In this document: piece after piece, positions 37,896 to 50,501 of the stretch
Position numbering within the stretch: the first letter of the stretch is position 1
Layout of the letters: the number at the start of each line of letters is the position of its first letter
Assembly: GCA_030142905.1 (NCBI GenBank)
Contig: JASJOG010000451.1
Coordinates: 100,020-164,019, forward strand
DNA: 64,000 bases
Reading direction: 5' to 3'
Origin: Heliopora coerulea
Taxonomy: Eukaryota; Cnidaria; Anthozoa; Scleralcyonacea; Helioporidae
Translations under genes and position numbers: made by a program
Notes under the pieces: model-generated
The model's input: the letters and a program-made list of their open reading frames with translations, nothing else
The model's database searches: none
Told to the model about the DNA's origin: nothing

Positions 37896-39951
37896 GAATG
37901 GAGTTAAGTTTTTGAAGGAGGTTTTTACAACTTTTTAGCACAGACTGAAGAAGAAGAGAAAAAAGAACAAAGTATAAAACGGCCAAATAAAGCAGTAATT
38001 AAACAAACAAAATTACTAAATTCAAAACCACTCATTTTATGTTGACGGTCTTTTGCCTGTGCTCAGGGTTAGGAGGTGTTCATATTGACACAAGCCAGCC
38101 CGGTTGCCTGGATTTACCCGCTTGGGCGAGTTTGTGCATTTTCAATAACTTCTTGTTAATTTTCATCTTTAATTTATGTGATAACTGAGCCAGGCCGCCT
38201 AGTCAAGATTTCGCTTTTCCTAACCGGGTTTTCGGCTACCCGAGTTGGGTTTTGCCCATGTAAGTGCGATTGAGGGGCTGGCCGGCCTACGAGGGGTAGC
38301 AAGTCAAAGGTCAGTACACGAAATAAAGTTCGCTTTGGCCGCTGTTTTTTTGGGCTACTCCTTATTTCACATGTCGTGTTCGTTCATGTGTTCGTGATAA
38401 ATTGAAGTCATGCTTATAAAAACATGATTTCGGGTTTCGTGAAAAACAGTTACAGTTAGATCGGTAAACAAGTCAACCAAGGTTAGAGGGGTAGTCCTCT
38501 TCGTGCAAACACGAATGGAAGACAGCTCGGCTACCCAGGCTAGCTCAAGGTACCCGGACTAGCCTCCATATTAATACCACCTTGGGGTCGAATTTTATGG
38601 TTAGGGTTAGGTTTTGGCCGCCTGGGATAGGGATTAATAATGTGAGAGATGGAAGTGTGAATGGAATTGTGAAGTGGATATGTCAGTTTTACTTTGGTGT
38701 AATTTATCAAAGAGCAACCGCTCTACTTTTTCGGGCAATTCTAAAATTTCTCTACGCGAGTCTAATTTGGATTTCCCGCCAAAAGGTATGCCGAAATGTC
38801 TGAGCCCGTGATCGAATCGTTGTTAATCCTGTAATGATTGAGTGGTGAACAGTCCTACATTTTCCATCTTTTTCTTGTTGATATTAATTTAATATTTTGT
38901 TTCTCTACAAACCTTCGTTTATGTTTGGTTTCGTGGTACTCGTGGTGGATGTGAGGTATGTCTATCGCTACTTTAGAAATCACTGTTTTAAGTGTTTTAC
39001 CCAAACGAAAATACGTTCTGTTCAGTATCGAGTGTCGGTGATGACAGAAACAGGTCTACACTAGTTATTTCACAAGTATGCCGTTAGTTGTGTTTACAAT
39101 CTAACTTTTTACCTATATAAGAATTGGGACTCTCAAACTTGAGAAGGGAAATTGCTACCTCTAACTGGTAAACCATTCTGGTGTGTTGTACGATGGTCCC
39201 CGACGTATTGGAGACGGGAAGAATATTTGATTGACAGAAATTTGGTTGAGAAGAAAATTTACCAGGAGAACATTTGACATATGGACACTATACCATCCGG
39301 TGTGATCTCGATCAAAGTGGGAAAAACACTAGTTTAGGTGGTTTGAAGTCGGAAAAGAACTTCAGAAATAATTCATGAGAGACATTTGGTGAAATTGATG
39401 ACATACTAAAGGATAGCTGGTTTTGGGTGATGAAGCGTTTATGTGCCAAATATCCAGTCACCAAACTGACCATTCTATAAAGTGACATGTCAATAAAATA
39501 TCTGTTGACCTGTTGTCTTGTTTGCCAAATATAAGTGAATTAAATTATGATACCAGTTCAAAGAAGGTAAAACTCATGAGAAAATAGTGATACTGGTTTC
39601 CACTAAAGGATATTTGGAGAATGATGTTTTTGATTTTTTTATTATTGTATTCAACATAATTGTTTATATTATTTTTGGTATAATTTTTATGATTATTTTT
39701 ATTATTATGGTAATGTCTGATAGGCCTAAAGGTGATTGTCTGTGACATGATGTAGCCATTGAAAAGTTCCTAATTGTCTGTAATACTAAAGATAAATTAT
39801 GTAACAGCTTTAACTTTTCAGTCCATATCAGAATTCTCAACTTGGGTAATGCCAAACAATTTTACTTGTTAAATGGAGATGTTTCAGACTGTAAGGGGTT
39901 AAGAACACTTCAATTAACTCTTCAACCCATGTCTGACTTTGTGCTTTTATT

Positions 39952-41089
39952 ACACCATTTGCTGTTCATTACCAGAAAATATACTGTCATTAATGCCATC
40001 CTCAAACTCATTAACACTAAAATACATTAATTTTATTCAGTTAACATTCACTGGTAGGGGTGCACTTGATAGTGTTTTTTTATAGCCGGCCAGATACCGG
40101 ATTTACCAAATAATTGAAAAAATCCGGCCAGATACCGAGATTTTGGATGAAAAGCTCACACTTGCCACAAGTCAATCAATTATTACCCAAATTAGGTTTG
40201 GATTGAGAGGAGAAAAATTAAAACTTTACACTGAAGTTCAAATATGATTTGTCTTTTTTTGCAAGTAATTAATGTAAAACATTACTTGTTCACTGGCATT
40301 TATAATTATTACAAGCATTAATTAGACAAGTTACGAGTTGCAACTTGCAAATGGTGGAAAAATGCAACAGAACTGAAGATGAGCATGAAGATGAAACTCC
40401 TTTTCATACATCACAATGCAAGAAAATTCTGGCAATGCCACTATATAATGAACTAGAGTGGGACTACAAACAACTTTGTGTAAAATGGTTGTTATGCGCA
40501 TCAAAATGTGTCACTTATTGAGATTGTTATCAAGTAACAGACGATTATCTTGTGTTTATTTGTTAAAATATAATGTTAGAACAGAACACGAGTTTACATT
40601 GTTTCTTTCATTAACGTCTATTGTTAGTATGGTACAAGTAACACAAATTGACAATTGTCTTCAGAGAAGCAAATTATCCGGTATCCAGCCGGATATAAGA
40701 AAATAACCGGCCGGATACCGGATAGTCCCATTACCCTACTATCCGGTGCACCCCTATTCACTGGTATAGATATGCAAGCATTTACATCAAACAGCATTCC
40801 ATACCACCAACAGATGACCATTAACACTGTTCTACTGTACATTAGGGATAATAAAATTTTAATTATGCTAGAGAAATATCTTGCATAATTAAAATTTTAT
40901 TATCCCTAATGTACAGTAGAATAGTGTTAATGGTCATCTGTTGGCTCTATGGAATGCCCTTTGATGAAAATGCTTGCATATCTATGCTAGTGAATGTCAA
41001 CTGAATAAAATTAATGTATTTTTGTGTTTATGAGTTTGAAGTTGACATTAATGATAGTATATTTTCTGGTAATGAACAGCAAAAAGTGT
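39952..41089. mobile_element. Long palindromic MITE-like element, interrupted by a hAT element
   Basis: Same family as 31681-32105: ends 'acaccatttgctgttcatt' and 'aatgaacagcaaaaagtgt', centre 'aattatgctagag'/'cttgcataatt' at about 40861-40886. The left arm is split by the hAT element 40055-40756; removing it restores the inverted repeat. Confidence 0.8.
40055..40756. mobile_element. Non-autonomous hAT element (702 bp) with 8-bp target duplication
   Basis: Termini taggggtgca and tgcaccccta are perfect inverted repeats, with further inverted 'gccggccagataccgg' and 'ccggccggataccgg' blocks inside. It is flanked by ttcactgg at 40047-40054 and 40757-40764. The 8-bp duplication and AGGGGTGCA-type end are characteristic of hAT transposons. 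No transposase frame is present. Confidence 0.9.
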
Positions 41090-41683
41090 GCTGCAGCTTA
41101 TACCACACCATTTTACTCTAGCTAATGTTAGACAATTTTACTGGTCAAGGGGAGACATCTTGGACCAGAAAAGATTAAAAAACATGCAAATGCAAGTGAA
41201 ACATGCAACACATCTCAAAAAAACATGTGAAGAAAAGGTTACTGTGTTTAAGTATATTTAAGTAAATTAATAAGTTGAGTTAATATTATTGTGACCTTTT
41301 TCAAGCAGTATTACAAAGTACAAATGCTGTCAATTTATTATTTTTTAAGAGAAACATTGTCAGAAAATGTAATTTGTGTTATCAAAGACTTGTTGTAATG
41401 CTTTGGCCTTGAGTTTCCAGTATGACTACATGTTCTATTTAAATTCTGTTTGTTTCTATAATTTATGGAAATAGGGAAATATTTACTATCTCTAAACATT
41501 AAGGTGTTCAATTTTTATGACAATAATCCTGTTTTTGGTAGTTTTATTAAACTTTCAGTTATGTTTAGATTTAATCATTTCTTGAGTGTCCAATTTCATC
41601 CCACTAGGAATTTGTGCATTCTCAAGTTAATCATGACCTTGTTCAGCTTCTTTTGATCCATATTTCCATATTCTGTTTCTTAG

Positions 41684-41807
41684 ATGTGTAACTTGCTGGT
41701 TGAAAGACCATTTCCAGAGGAATCCAGGACTGAGCATTACATACCAGGGGTACTTTATTTAATTTTTTTGTTGCAGATGTGCTGACAACATTTCCTGTGT
41801 CCTCATA
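41684..41807 (+). other. Candidate 5' UTR exons of SLC9B
   Basis: The coding exon is preceded by a good acceptor (ttgttgcag at 41776), so an upstream untranslated exon is expected. A segment 41684-41749, with acceptor tttcttag and donor gtactt, fits. Joined to 41777 it gives a short upstream frame beginning ATGTGTAAC and stopping at TGA just before the SLC9B ATG. Confidence 0.35.
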
Positions 41808-44800
41808 ATGTCACATATACCTAGTTCTGAATTACATGTCATGTCTGACACCGAAGAACCAAAAGCTTTGGGCATTGAGAAACAACATTTCAATCTTGAA
41901 GAAACATTTTACTCTGCATTGGAGCTACCCTCTTTTGAGCTGGAAAAGCTATCATGCATGGATAAATTGAACAATGTATGCTTTCCGAAGACTGGATTTG
42001 TTTTTACAAATGTGTTTATCATGTGTGCAATTTGGGGAGCAATGGTGACTGTAACTCAAAATGACAGTCTCCCTGGTGGAAACTTATTTGGCTTGTTGGT
42101 GGTATTTATCTGTTCTGTACTTATTGGTTTATTGATATCCCATCTTCCCTGCATAAAACTTCCAGGCCTTTTAGGCATGCTTGTTGCTGGGATTCTTCTC
42201 ACCAATATTGATGCAATCAATGTTGCACACTATATTAACAGAAATTGGTCAGTTGCATTGAGAAATACTGCATTGGTTGTCATTCTGTTGCACTCTGGAT
42301 TAGAACTTGATCCAGTTGCTTTAAAGAAACTGAAGTGTACTGTTATTCATCTTGCATTTGGTCCATGCATCATTGAAGCTTTGAGTGTTACTATTGTGGC
42401 ATACTTCTTGCTGGATCTTCCCTGGCTATGGGGACTCCAGTTAGGGTAAGTGGTCTTGATCTTTAATCCTGTCATTCCTACTCATAAAGGAGCAATGTGT
42501 ATTCCCAGAAATGATATGATTCCTGTTGTACATTTATGCAAACAATTGTTGTTATTACTGGATGAAAATTTTATATGACAAACTGTTATTTACCTGTAAT
42601 TAAACATTAATAGAATTAGCTTTTTGTTGAACTTTAGTTTTTTACTGTATGATAGAGTTTTTACTATAATATGGTGAGTAGGGTAGAGTAGTGTAATGTG
42701 GTTTAATGTTTTGTGCAATGTATTGGGATGTAGTATGGTTACAGCATGGTGGCTGTAGTGTAGTATAATGTCAGTAGAGTAAGGTAAAGTAGTTCCATAT
42801 CTGGTGAATTGTAGCAGAAATATCTTGATTCATGCAATATAACCCCATCAAACTACCCTGTATACCCTAGTGGGGTCTGATGTCATCTAATAAGATGTGA
42901 TATATAGCATAAATGTGATATGGTATAATGTTATATAGTGTTGTGTGGTGTACTGTAATCTAGTATGGCATAGCATAGTTGTGTACTTTGGTGTGATGAG
43001 GTGTGGTTGAGCCTGGGCTAGTGCAATATTGAATGGTGTAGTGTAGTGTAGTTTGGTGTTGTGTAGTATTGTGTTGTGGAGTCCTACTTTAATTAGTATA
43101 GATATTAAAAGGCAGTCACTTCACTCTGCTGAGTAAGTTCTTCATCTGGTATTAGCCAGAATTAAATTCTAAAGTGTACCCTTGTCCCTTAATAAGTTAA
43201 TTTTCTTTATGTTGGTAAATGGCACTTGAAATCACTATGCATGAAGAAAAGTTCTTGTAAAAGAAATTTTTCAAGCAAATTTTTTGACTATTGACTCATG
43301 ATTTTTAGGTTTGTGCTTGGAGCAGTTTCCCCAGCTATTGTGGTCCCTCAACTGCTAAACCTCCAAGAACAAGGTTATGGAGTGGATCAAGGCATACCTA
43401 CTCTAGTTATGGCAGCATCCTCCTGTGATGATGTACTGGCTATAAGTCTTTTTACAGTTTTTCTTGGCATTGTATTTTCAGAAGGTGATGTTAATCTTTG
43501 TTTTTGCAGATGATTTAATTCTTTCAGTTCCAAACTAGAGCTGTTGTGTAGACAAATATTATATCAATATCAGTAATAAATTAATTAAATTATTACTGTA
43601 TTGATTTGTATGGATGATCTTTTTGAAATGCAAATATACTTTATATCAAAACATTCGGCATACCAGGATTACATTTATACAGAAGAACACAAGTTTTGGA
43701 ATGCAGATATATTACAAGAGAAAAAACCTTGAGTTAATCACCATTTTTCATGCTAAACATAGAGTAGTAATGTAACTTGTGGACCATAAGATGTATCCTG
43801 GGGTGCAATTCAATATTTATCATTGTTAACTTCCCTCTGACAACATTCACTGAAACACAAAAATTAGAATCAAAGCCAAATATGGCCACCCTCATACAAT
43901 GCAAGGTGACAGGTTTGTGACTTGAATGAAAGCCAGTATACTGATAAAATTCTGTCCATTAATATTAAGGTAATTTAATTTTCAACATTTTCCGAGGACC
44001 ATTGGAACTTGTTCTTGGAGTGACTGTGGGTTGCTTCTCTGGTTTTTTATTGACCATTTTTCCAAACAAACAAGAGGTAATAATTTATACTGTTTTAAGG
44101 TAGGGAAAGTTATGACTTAAAAGGAGTTACTATTCATGTGTCCAGTTGAACTTTTGTTGTACTTATTGCCATTATCAGTTTAAAGTAAATGGTTTGAACC
44201 TGGGAGAATCGTAACATGTTTGAGGAAGTTGATCGTCCAGGTTAGTGTAGTCTTGAGAAAGACTGTTGGTTGAAGTGACTGACGTTTCGACAGCCTTAGC
44301 AGCGGTCATACTGACAGACTACTGGACCAATCATCGTACAATCCAACCTCACATACTGACAGACATACTGACAGACTACTGGACCAATCATCGTACAATC
44401 CAACCTCACACAAAGCTACCACCATCAAAACATTGACGAGACGCGCACAACTCATTTGCAACTCACCCGACGCTCTACGCCAAGAAAATGACTACTTACA
44501 ATGCGTTTTCCACAAAAACAACTATAACTCTGACTTCATCAAACTTAACACTTACAAAGACAATGAACGCGACGAAAACAACAGTCCGACAACAACTACA
44601 GCAACGATACCCTACATAAAAGGTACGTCTGAGATTATCTCGCGTATCTTACGACCATACAACATACGAGTAGCGCACAAACCGATCACAACTTTACGAC
44701 ATGTACTGACTAACGTTAAGGACAGAGAACAACCGCACGAAAGACAAGGTGCAGTTTACAAAATTAATTGCTCCGACTACCAAGCCACTTGAGACTAGCA

Positions 44801-47800
44801 GAAACTTAAATATACGACTAACAGAACACAAACGAGCGACAAAAAACGGAGACAAAACCAACCACATTGCCGAACACCACCGACAAACCAAACACAACAT
44901 TGACTGGGAATCGGCAAAATGCATTACGTACAGCACCAACTACAAACAGCGACTCACACTAGAAAGCTGGTATACGAACTTAGAACAAAATCCATTAAAC
45001 CGATGACAACAATTACCGGGACCTTACAAACGACTAATTCACAAAGTCAAACGTGCGAGCAGCCAATAGACTTACACTTCGACAAACTGATAATTAACGC
45101 CTACACAACCACACCCATTGCTTCTCGCCAAATATCACACCTCCATGACTAATACGACCGCCCACTTATCACGCCCGAGCCAGATACAAATACAGGCGAA
45201 CCTGACATTTACTCTCCTTTTGACTCTGAAGATGACCGCTGCTAAGGCTGTCGAAACGTCAGTCACTTCAACCAACAGTCTTTCTCAAGACTACACTAAC
45301 CTGGACGATCAACTTCCTCAAACATGTTACATTATCAGTTTGTTATATGAAATTGAACATAATCAATTATTATATATCTTTTCAGGATGGTTACCTGCAT
45401 GAAAAGAGATTCATCTTGCTTTTGTCATTTGGCATGCTGCTGTTATTTGGAAGTAATCTCATTAGACTATCTGGATCTGGAGCCTTGGCTGTTCTGATAA
45501 CAGCATTTGTTGCTGCTCATGCCTGGGGTAGTGATGGAAAGGTAATTATGGTTTCTTTAGTACAGCATGTCAAAAATTGTTGCTGTATGTTGGATGTTAC
45601 TCTACAGATGATTGGTAAGACTACATTTATAGTTCAGATGTCAAATTTGGAGTCTGTAATAAGATGAGTTATTTGTGCTAATGTATTACTGTTTTGGGCA
45701 ATTTTTAAAATTTATTTATTTATTTAGTTATTTTTTTATTTAATTTACATGATTGGAATAATTAAGAAGTCATATCAGGATATAAACTAATGAAAACCTT
45801 GTCATTAATACATGTTTTCTATGTGTGCTCTTCCATTTGCTTGTTGATTATTTTAATCTTTCACATGACTGTTAGTTGAACAGCATTAAACATGAATTGC
45901 ATCCAGTTTCAGATTCCAATAATTCTAAATGGTTTACATGGATTTTTTTTTAAGTTACCAGTTGTAAAAGCAATAGAGAAACTATGGATGATTTTTGAGC
46001 CACTTATGTTTGGTTTAATTGGTGCTGAAATCAAGACAGAGTATGTGAATGGTAGCTTAATAAGTAAGTTCTTGTTAAAGTTTCAAAAATTAAAGGCATT
46101 GATGAAGTGACAAGTGGGAAGATATTTGAAAAACAAAAACAAAACAAAAAAATAAAACAACAAGCAAACAAAGTTCAAACTTCTTTAACCCTTTAAAGAT
46201 TGAATTCGTTTTTCTTTGTTCAGTGTTTTTGCTTTGTGCTTTTTCTTCATGTTTTGTTTTTGATGTGCTGTGTACAGGACGCTGACCCTTAAAGGGTTAA
46301 ATAAATTAACTTTTCCAACGTCCTACTCTTATTTGTTGTTCTGGCTACCGTGACACGATTGTATTGACCCAAGGACAGGCTAACCGCCAGGGCTTCTGAT
46401 TTCTAGTTTATCAAGGAATTCTTGAGAACTAGGATGAGGACTGGCCACTGTGATTCAAATTGCTACGTATTATTCTGGTCATCTTCCCTTATTGCAACGT
46501 TTTAGGTTGAAAAACGTCAAGCTGTAACATATTGCTCAGATGGACTGCGTTCACTCGAAACGGCAGGACCTTGTTTTCTCGTTTTTTTAGCAAAGTGCTT
46601 CCTTTAAAGTTTTTATACTGTGTTGAGAACTGCAGCACTCCATATTTGAGTGGACTATTCTTAATTTTCTTTTAAAAGTTTTGATATTAGTTTATCACCT
46701 GAAGTAAGAAACTTACACCAAAAAACTCAATCTTAGAAGCTCGGAAACCCAATAACTCAACCTCTGATTCTTTTTTCCAGTAATGATGCCATCTTCTATG
46801 TTTGGATTTTAAAGTAACAGGTTACTTATAAATGAGTTGGGATCGATTTTGGTTCTGAAGTAAAGCGAAAATATTGACGTGATCAGTTTTTTCGTCTTGT
46901 GTTTACTCGTGTCTTGCATAAATTTCGAAGGTGATATTCTTTGGAGTATGTTTCTTATTTCATATATTGAAATTTTTGGTTGACATTAGTCTGTCACCTT
47001 TTAAACAATTTTTATTTTAAATGATTGTAAAATATTAGCATTCCCGCTTATTATTTCCATCGCTTTTTCATCTATTAGCATTTCGTTTGCGTTTCTTATT
47101 TTACAATTTTCTCTCTATAGGTAGAGGTATTGCCACATTGATTGCAGGATTACTGATGCGCACTTTGGTTACTTATTTCGTAACCTTCGGAAATGATCTG
47201 AACCACAAAGAGAAATTGTTTATTTGTATTGCCTGGCTTCCAAAGGCAACTGTTCAAGTAAGTATTATAGAGTAATTGAAATGCACAAAAAATACTGGTT
47301 CATACTACGAGGTTTCGCGAAGTAGATGTAAATATTCTAAGTAATCCAAGGATGAACAATAGACTCTTTCCTGACAGATATACGCGGCATTACTGTAGGT
47401 CTATTGTTAAAAGCTAGCACAACTCTTTCCTGTCCAGAGGTCTACCATTGTTGTTTAAAGTCGTCTGGCGTTAGCCAGAGTAAAATAACAGAAGACCAGG
47501 GAATAGATTTAAGCATCTCTCTCCTTGTTATAAGACAATTGTCACAAGTAGGAAAAATCCAAGTTCAAGCTATTTGGACATTTAGGCCACGACCCTAGGA
47601 ATCTTGTCCATTGCTCTACCAACTGAACTGCGACTGTCGTGACCGAGAGTCTGGTTACGAGTTGTGAATATACGTTATGGAAGGATATTCCGGTCAGTGA
47701 ATGAACTATCATTATGAAGATTAGTATTGATGTTCCCGCAAAAACGGGAAAAGCCTTTCAAATTGCATTTCCGAACTCTTGTCTGTTGGTCATAGTGGAC

Positions 47801-50501
47801 TTAATTTCGCTTCTGTGTCAGCAATTTCACTTCTGCAATGTGCAAATGACGTTATCAAACATATTTTATTTTTTACGTATATTTGATTTCCTCATGTTCT
47901 GAAGTGGAGAAATGTCCCATTAGACCAGTAGCACCCCAGTTGATGAGGAATCATAGGACTTACAACCAGTGACATGATTAGCGGGGCACGAATTCCTAAT
48001 AACTACCCGCATTCCCCTTTCCCCTTTTTCAATGTTGAGTGGTGAACAATGGTCAGTCCTGTGCGATTCTTTGCCCCGAAACTGATTATTCCTTGTTATC
48101 AAACAACACTGAAGTGGGGGAGAGGGGGGAATGTTGTATTTATGACATTTTGGAAATCGAGTAATGATTTTGTCAGGTGTTCCGGTTTAATATGTCACTT
48201 ATTGTACATTGTTATCAAAGGAGACATGAAAGTCCTACAGAGTACAACTGTCGAGGCAAAACGAACATTTATCATCTGGGACCGGTTGTTCAGAGGATGA
48301 TTAGCGCTAATCCAGCATTACAAGTTAATCAATTTTTTTATTTTATTTAGTGATTGACCAATAATCGGAATCGGAATCGGACCGATTATTGCGTTATCGG
48401 TAGACAATCGGAATCGGTTAAGGTTCCTGTATTTCCCGATTATAACCGATTAATATGGAAATAAAACAACTCTTCAGAAGTTGCCAAATTGGTATCGTTT
48501 TCATCAGTTTCTTCTACGGTCAGCAGCGAGATGTGCGCTCGTATTTGTCTATCACCAGTCAGTCACACAATCTTATAATGCAATGTGAAATAAATAAAAT
48601 TACAAAAATAATCGGATGTTGATCGTCAGTTCGGCTTGAGCAACCTTCAGATGTCTGCTGAAAATTCTTCGACAGATTTCTAGATGAATGGCTTTCTTTT
48701 AAATAAATACAAATTGGTATTTAAGACATTACTATTGTGTGAGTAGGAAATATTTCCTTCACTGCTCGACACAACCGGAAATAAAGATTTGTTGTTTCCT
48801 TTATCCAAGTCTTTTCAAAACGTCTGCAAGTTGCACGTCGGCTAGCACTGGAACACTGAATGCTCTAGCTGTGCTGTTGTTATTGATTGCTAGTGTCGCG
48901 CCAGATGACAAGGCGTCAGCGAGTCTGGCCAGAAAATTACTTTTTAAAAAAAAAACAAAAACCTGTTAAAAGTATTTTGCTATTTCTTCTACTAACAAGT
49001 TGAAGCGTGTGCAAGTCTCTTATGCAAAGCTACTAACTTAGCAGTGGGTTAAAAATTATTTTACCATGTGAAGGAATTGTGTTTTCTTACAAGTTTTTGG
49101 CCAAGGAAGCCATTTAAAGTTGTTTACGCCAGGTTTGCGTGCAGAATGAATGACGTCATTGGACTCGTTTTGATAATCGGAATCGGAATCGGAATCGGAC
49201 CGATTATGACTTGGAACAATCGGTAATCGATAATTTCCGATTGTGTCATGATCGGTCAATCACTAATTTTATTTTATTGTATTGATTATTTTTTTTTGAA
49301 CATTCTAGTTGTGAATTCGCAGCATAAATATTTATGTATAACGTCTGTTCAAGAAAATTCCAACTTTTCTCAGCTGCATGCTTAGGATTTGTTCATAAAA
49401 TTTTTGCTAATCTAGAATTAAGCTTACCTCCACTTGAACAACCGGGTCCGGGTTGTTTTAAGAGATTGATTAGAGGTCTGACCGCTCAGGGATTGAATGC
49501 AGGTCTACCAACAACAAATTAAGTGTGGTGACCCCCTGCACTCCATAATATACACTCTTTACCCGTTATTACCTTCCACCGTATATTCAGAATTCCTGGA
49601 CAGACTCCTGGCAATGGCATTTAGAACTCGTGTATCCAGCACTACATTGGAATCCCCGAGTCATGAGTTCAATTACTTAGCAATTGTTTTCGGTTGATGT
49701 AATCGAGGGCTTTCGCTCCATTTATCTTGGTCGAAATATCCTTCCTGGACTTTCTTAGTGCATTTGATCGAGTGTAAATGTCAAATAAATATTATCCCTA
49801 ATATCTCTAGTTTTAATATTCATCTTGCATGACTGCTTCTTTTTGATAAAATATCTAATAAGCATTTCCTCCAATTCCAAATTCATCCAGTTGACGCTTC
49901 TACGTCAATAATCACTTCTCTTTGTTGTATGACTCCACATGCGTAACCCTTTCATTGTTGCTAAAATATTCCCTCTGCTGAATAAAATCGTTTGCTTAGC
50001 AAAATAACTTACGTTGGCAGTTAATAGTTAATCTTGTCGTGCCTATTATTTAACCATTTAATAAACAATGTTAATATTTATGCCATGAATCGGACACATC
50101 ATCTTCACTTCGTGTTTATTTAAGGCTGCGATTGGTTCCATCTCTCTGGAGACTGCGAGACACCTGAAATATTCTGGAATGTTAGAAGAAGACTATGGAA
50201 TAAAGGTGTGCCTCCGAAATAGATCATTTTTTAACGTTGTTTTTATTAGCTCTTGGTTTATTCCTCTACTTTAGTTTTTTTCTGATAGTTTTGTTTTTTC
50301 TCATCTTCCTAGATTCTGACGCTAGCAGTACTTGTTATTTTATTGACTGCACCGTTAGGTGCTGTTGGAATAGCCTTATCTGGTCCTAGACTGTTACAAA
50401 AGAAAAGCGATCAAGTGAACCCAGGTGGAATAGAAGTGTTAATAGATCGCAATCTGGAAATCCCAAGCAACGTAACTACTAGTGAAGAAACTGCCACGTG
50501 A
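41808..50501 (+). CDS. SLC9B2: SLC9B-type Na+/H+ antiporter (NHA2-like)
   Basis: Coding exons: 41808-42445, 43309-43484, 43970-44076, 45386-45541, 45955-46063, 47121-47257, 50125-50205 and 50313-50501, giving 530 residues with all phases consistent. Human NHA2 is 537. A cytosolic N-terminus is followed by about a dozen membrane segments. Diagnostic blocks: LHSGLELDP, FVLGAVSPAIVVP, then the ion-binding double aspartate in SSCDDVLA (about D253-D254), SGSGALAVLITAFVAAHAW, FGLIGAE, IAWLPKATVQAAIGS and LTAPLGAVGIALSGPRLL. The family is an electroneutral or electrogenic Na+(Li+)/H+ exchanger of plasma and organelle membranes. Invertebrates often have one or few SLC9B genes, so the B1/B2 distinction is uncertain. 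Its introns host a Penelope-like element and a hAT element. AATAAA occurs at 50565 and 50588. Confidence 0.93.
42655..43085 (+). repeat. Low-complexity 'gtagtgta' region in an SLC9B intron
   Basis: Short irregular repetitions of gtagtgtagt, gtataatg and ttgtgtagta fill about 430 bases between the first two coding exons. No regular period and no coding signal. Confidence 0.5.
43135..43200 (-). repeat. Degenerate dispersed repeat (reverse copy)
   Basis: 'tggtattagccagaattaaa', 'tctaaagtgtacccttg' and 'cttaataagttaa' match the reverse complement of the repeat at 811-890. Confidence 0.45.
44182..45330 (+). mobile_element. Truncated Penelope-like element with GIY-YIG remnant and 11-bp target duplication
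   Basis: Long inverted repeats 44211-44309 and 45232-45330 (gtaacatgtttgaggaagtt and its complement) enclose about 920 bp. attatcagttt flanks the element at 44171-44181 and 45331-45341. Inside, 44433-45006 encodes the end of a Penelope-type ORF: RVAHKPITTLRHVLTNVKD, QGAVYKINCSDYQ, ETSRNLNIRLTEHKRATKNG, HHRQTKHNIDWESA and LESWYTNLEQNPLNR, i.e. the GIY-YIG endonuclease region. A short deletion and frameshift after 44790 removes the YIG part, and the reverse transcriptase is absent. A 47-base direct duplication occurs at 44309-44410. The right repeat carries a hammerhead-like core at about 45221-45264. It is inserted in an SLC9B intron. Confidence 0.88.
48348..49265. mobile_element. Non-autonomous hAT element (918 bp) with 8-bp target duplication
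   Basis: Ends tagtgattgacc and ggtcaatcacta are perfect inverted repeats, flanked by attttatt at 48340-48347 and 49266-49273. Subterminal 'aatcggaatcggaatcgg' and 'accgattat' words are repeated near both ends and could be transposase-binding repeats. No transposase frame. It lies in the SLC9B intron before exon 50125. Confidence 0.9.

Larger units (their letters stand above)
36257..41776. other. Intergenic region between TMEM62 and SLC9B, mostly repeat-derived
   Basis: Holds the TMEM62 3' end (AATAAA at 36477-36482), a reverse transcriptase fragment (36945-37430), a hammerhead-like foldback (37706-37895), and a palindromic element split by a hAT element (39952-41089). In 37900-39950 and 36485-36940 I see no convincing gene; the short open frames there lack motifs, coding bias and splice partners. 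Confidence 0.6.

Noticed and set aside
44433..45006. Independent host gene for a GIY-YIG endonuclease
   Set aside because: Broken frame, missing YIG motif, and location between inverted repeats with a target duplication show that it is a transposon remnant.
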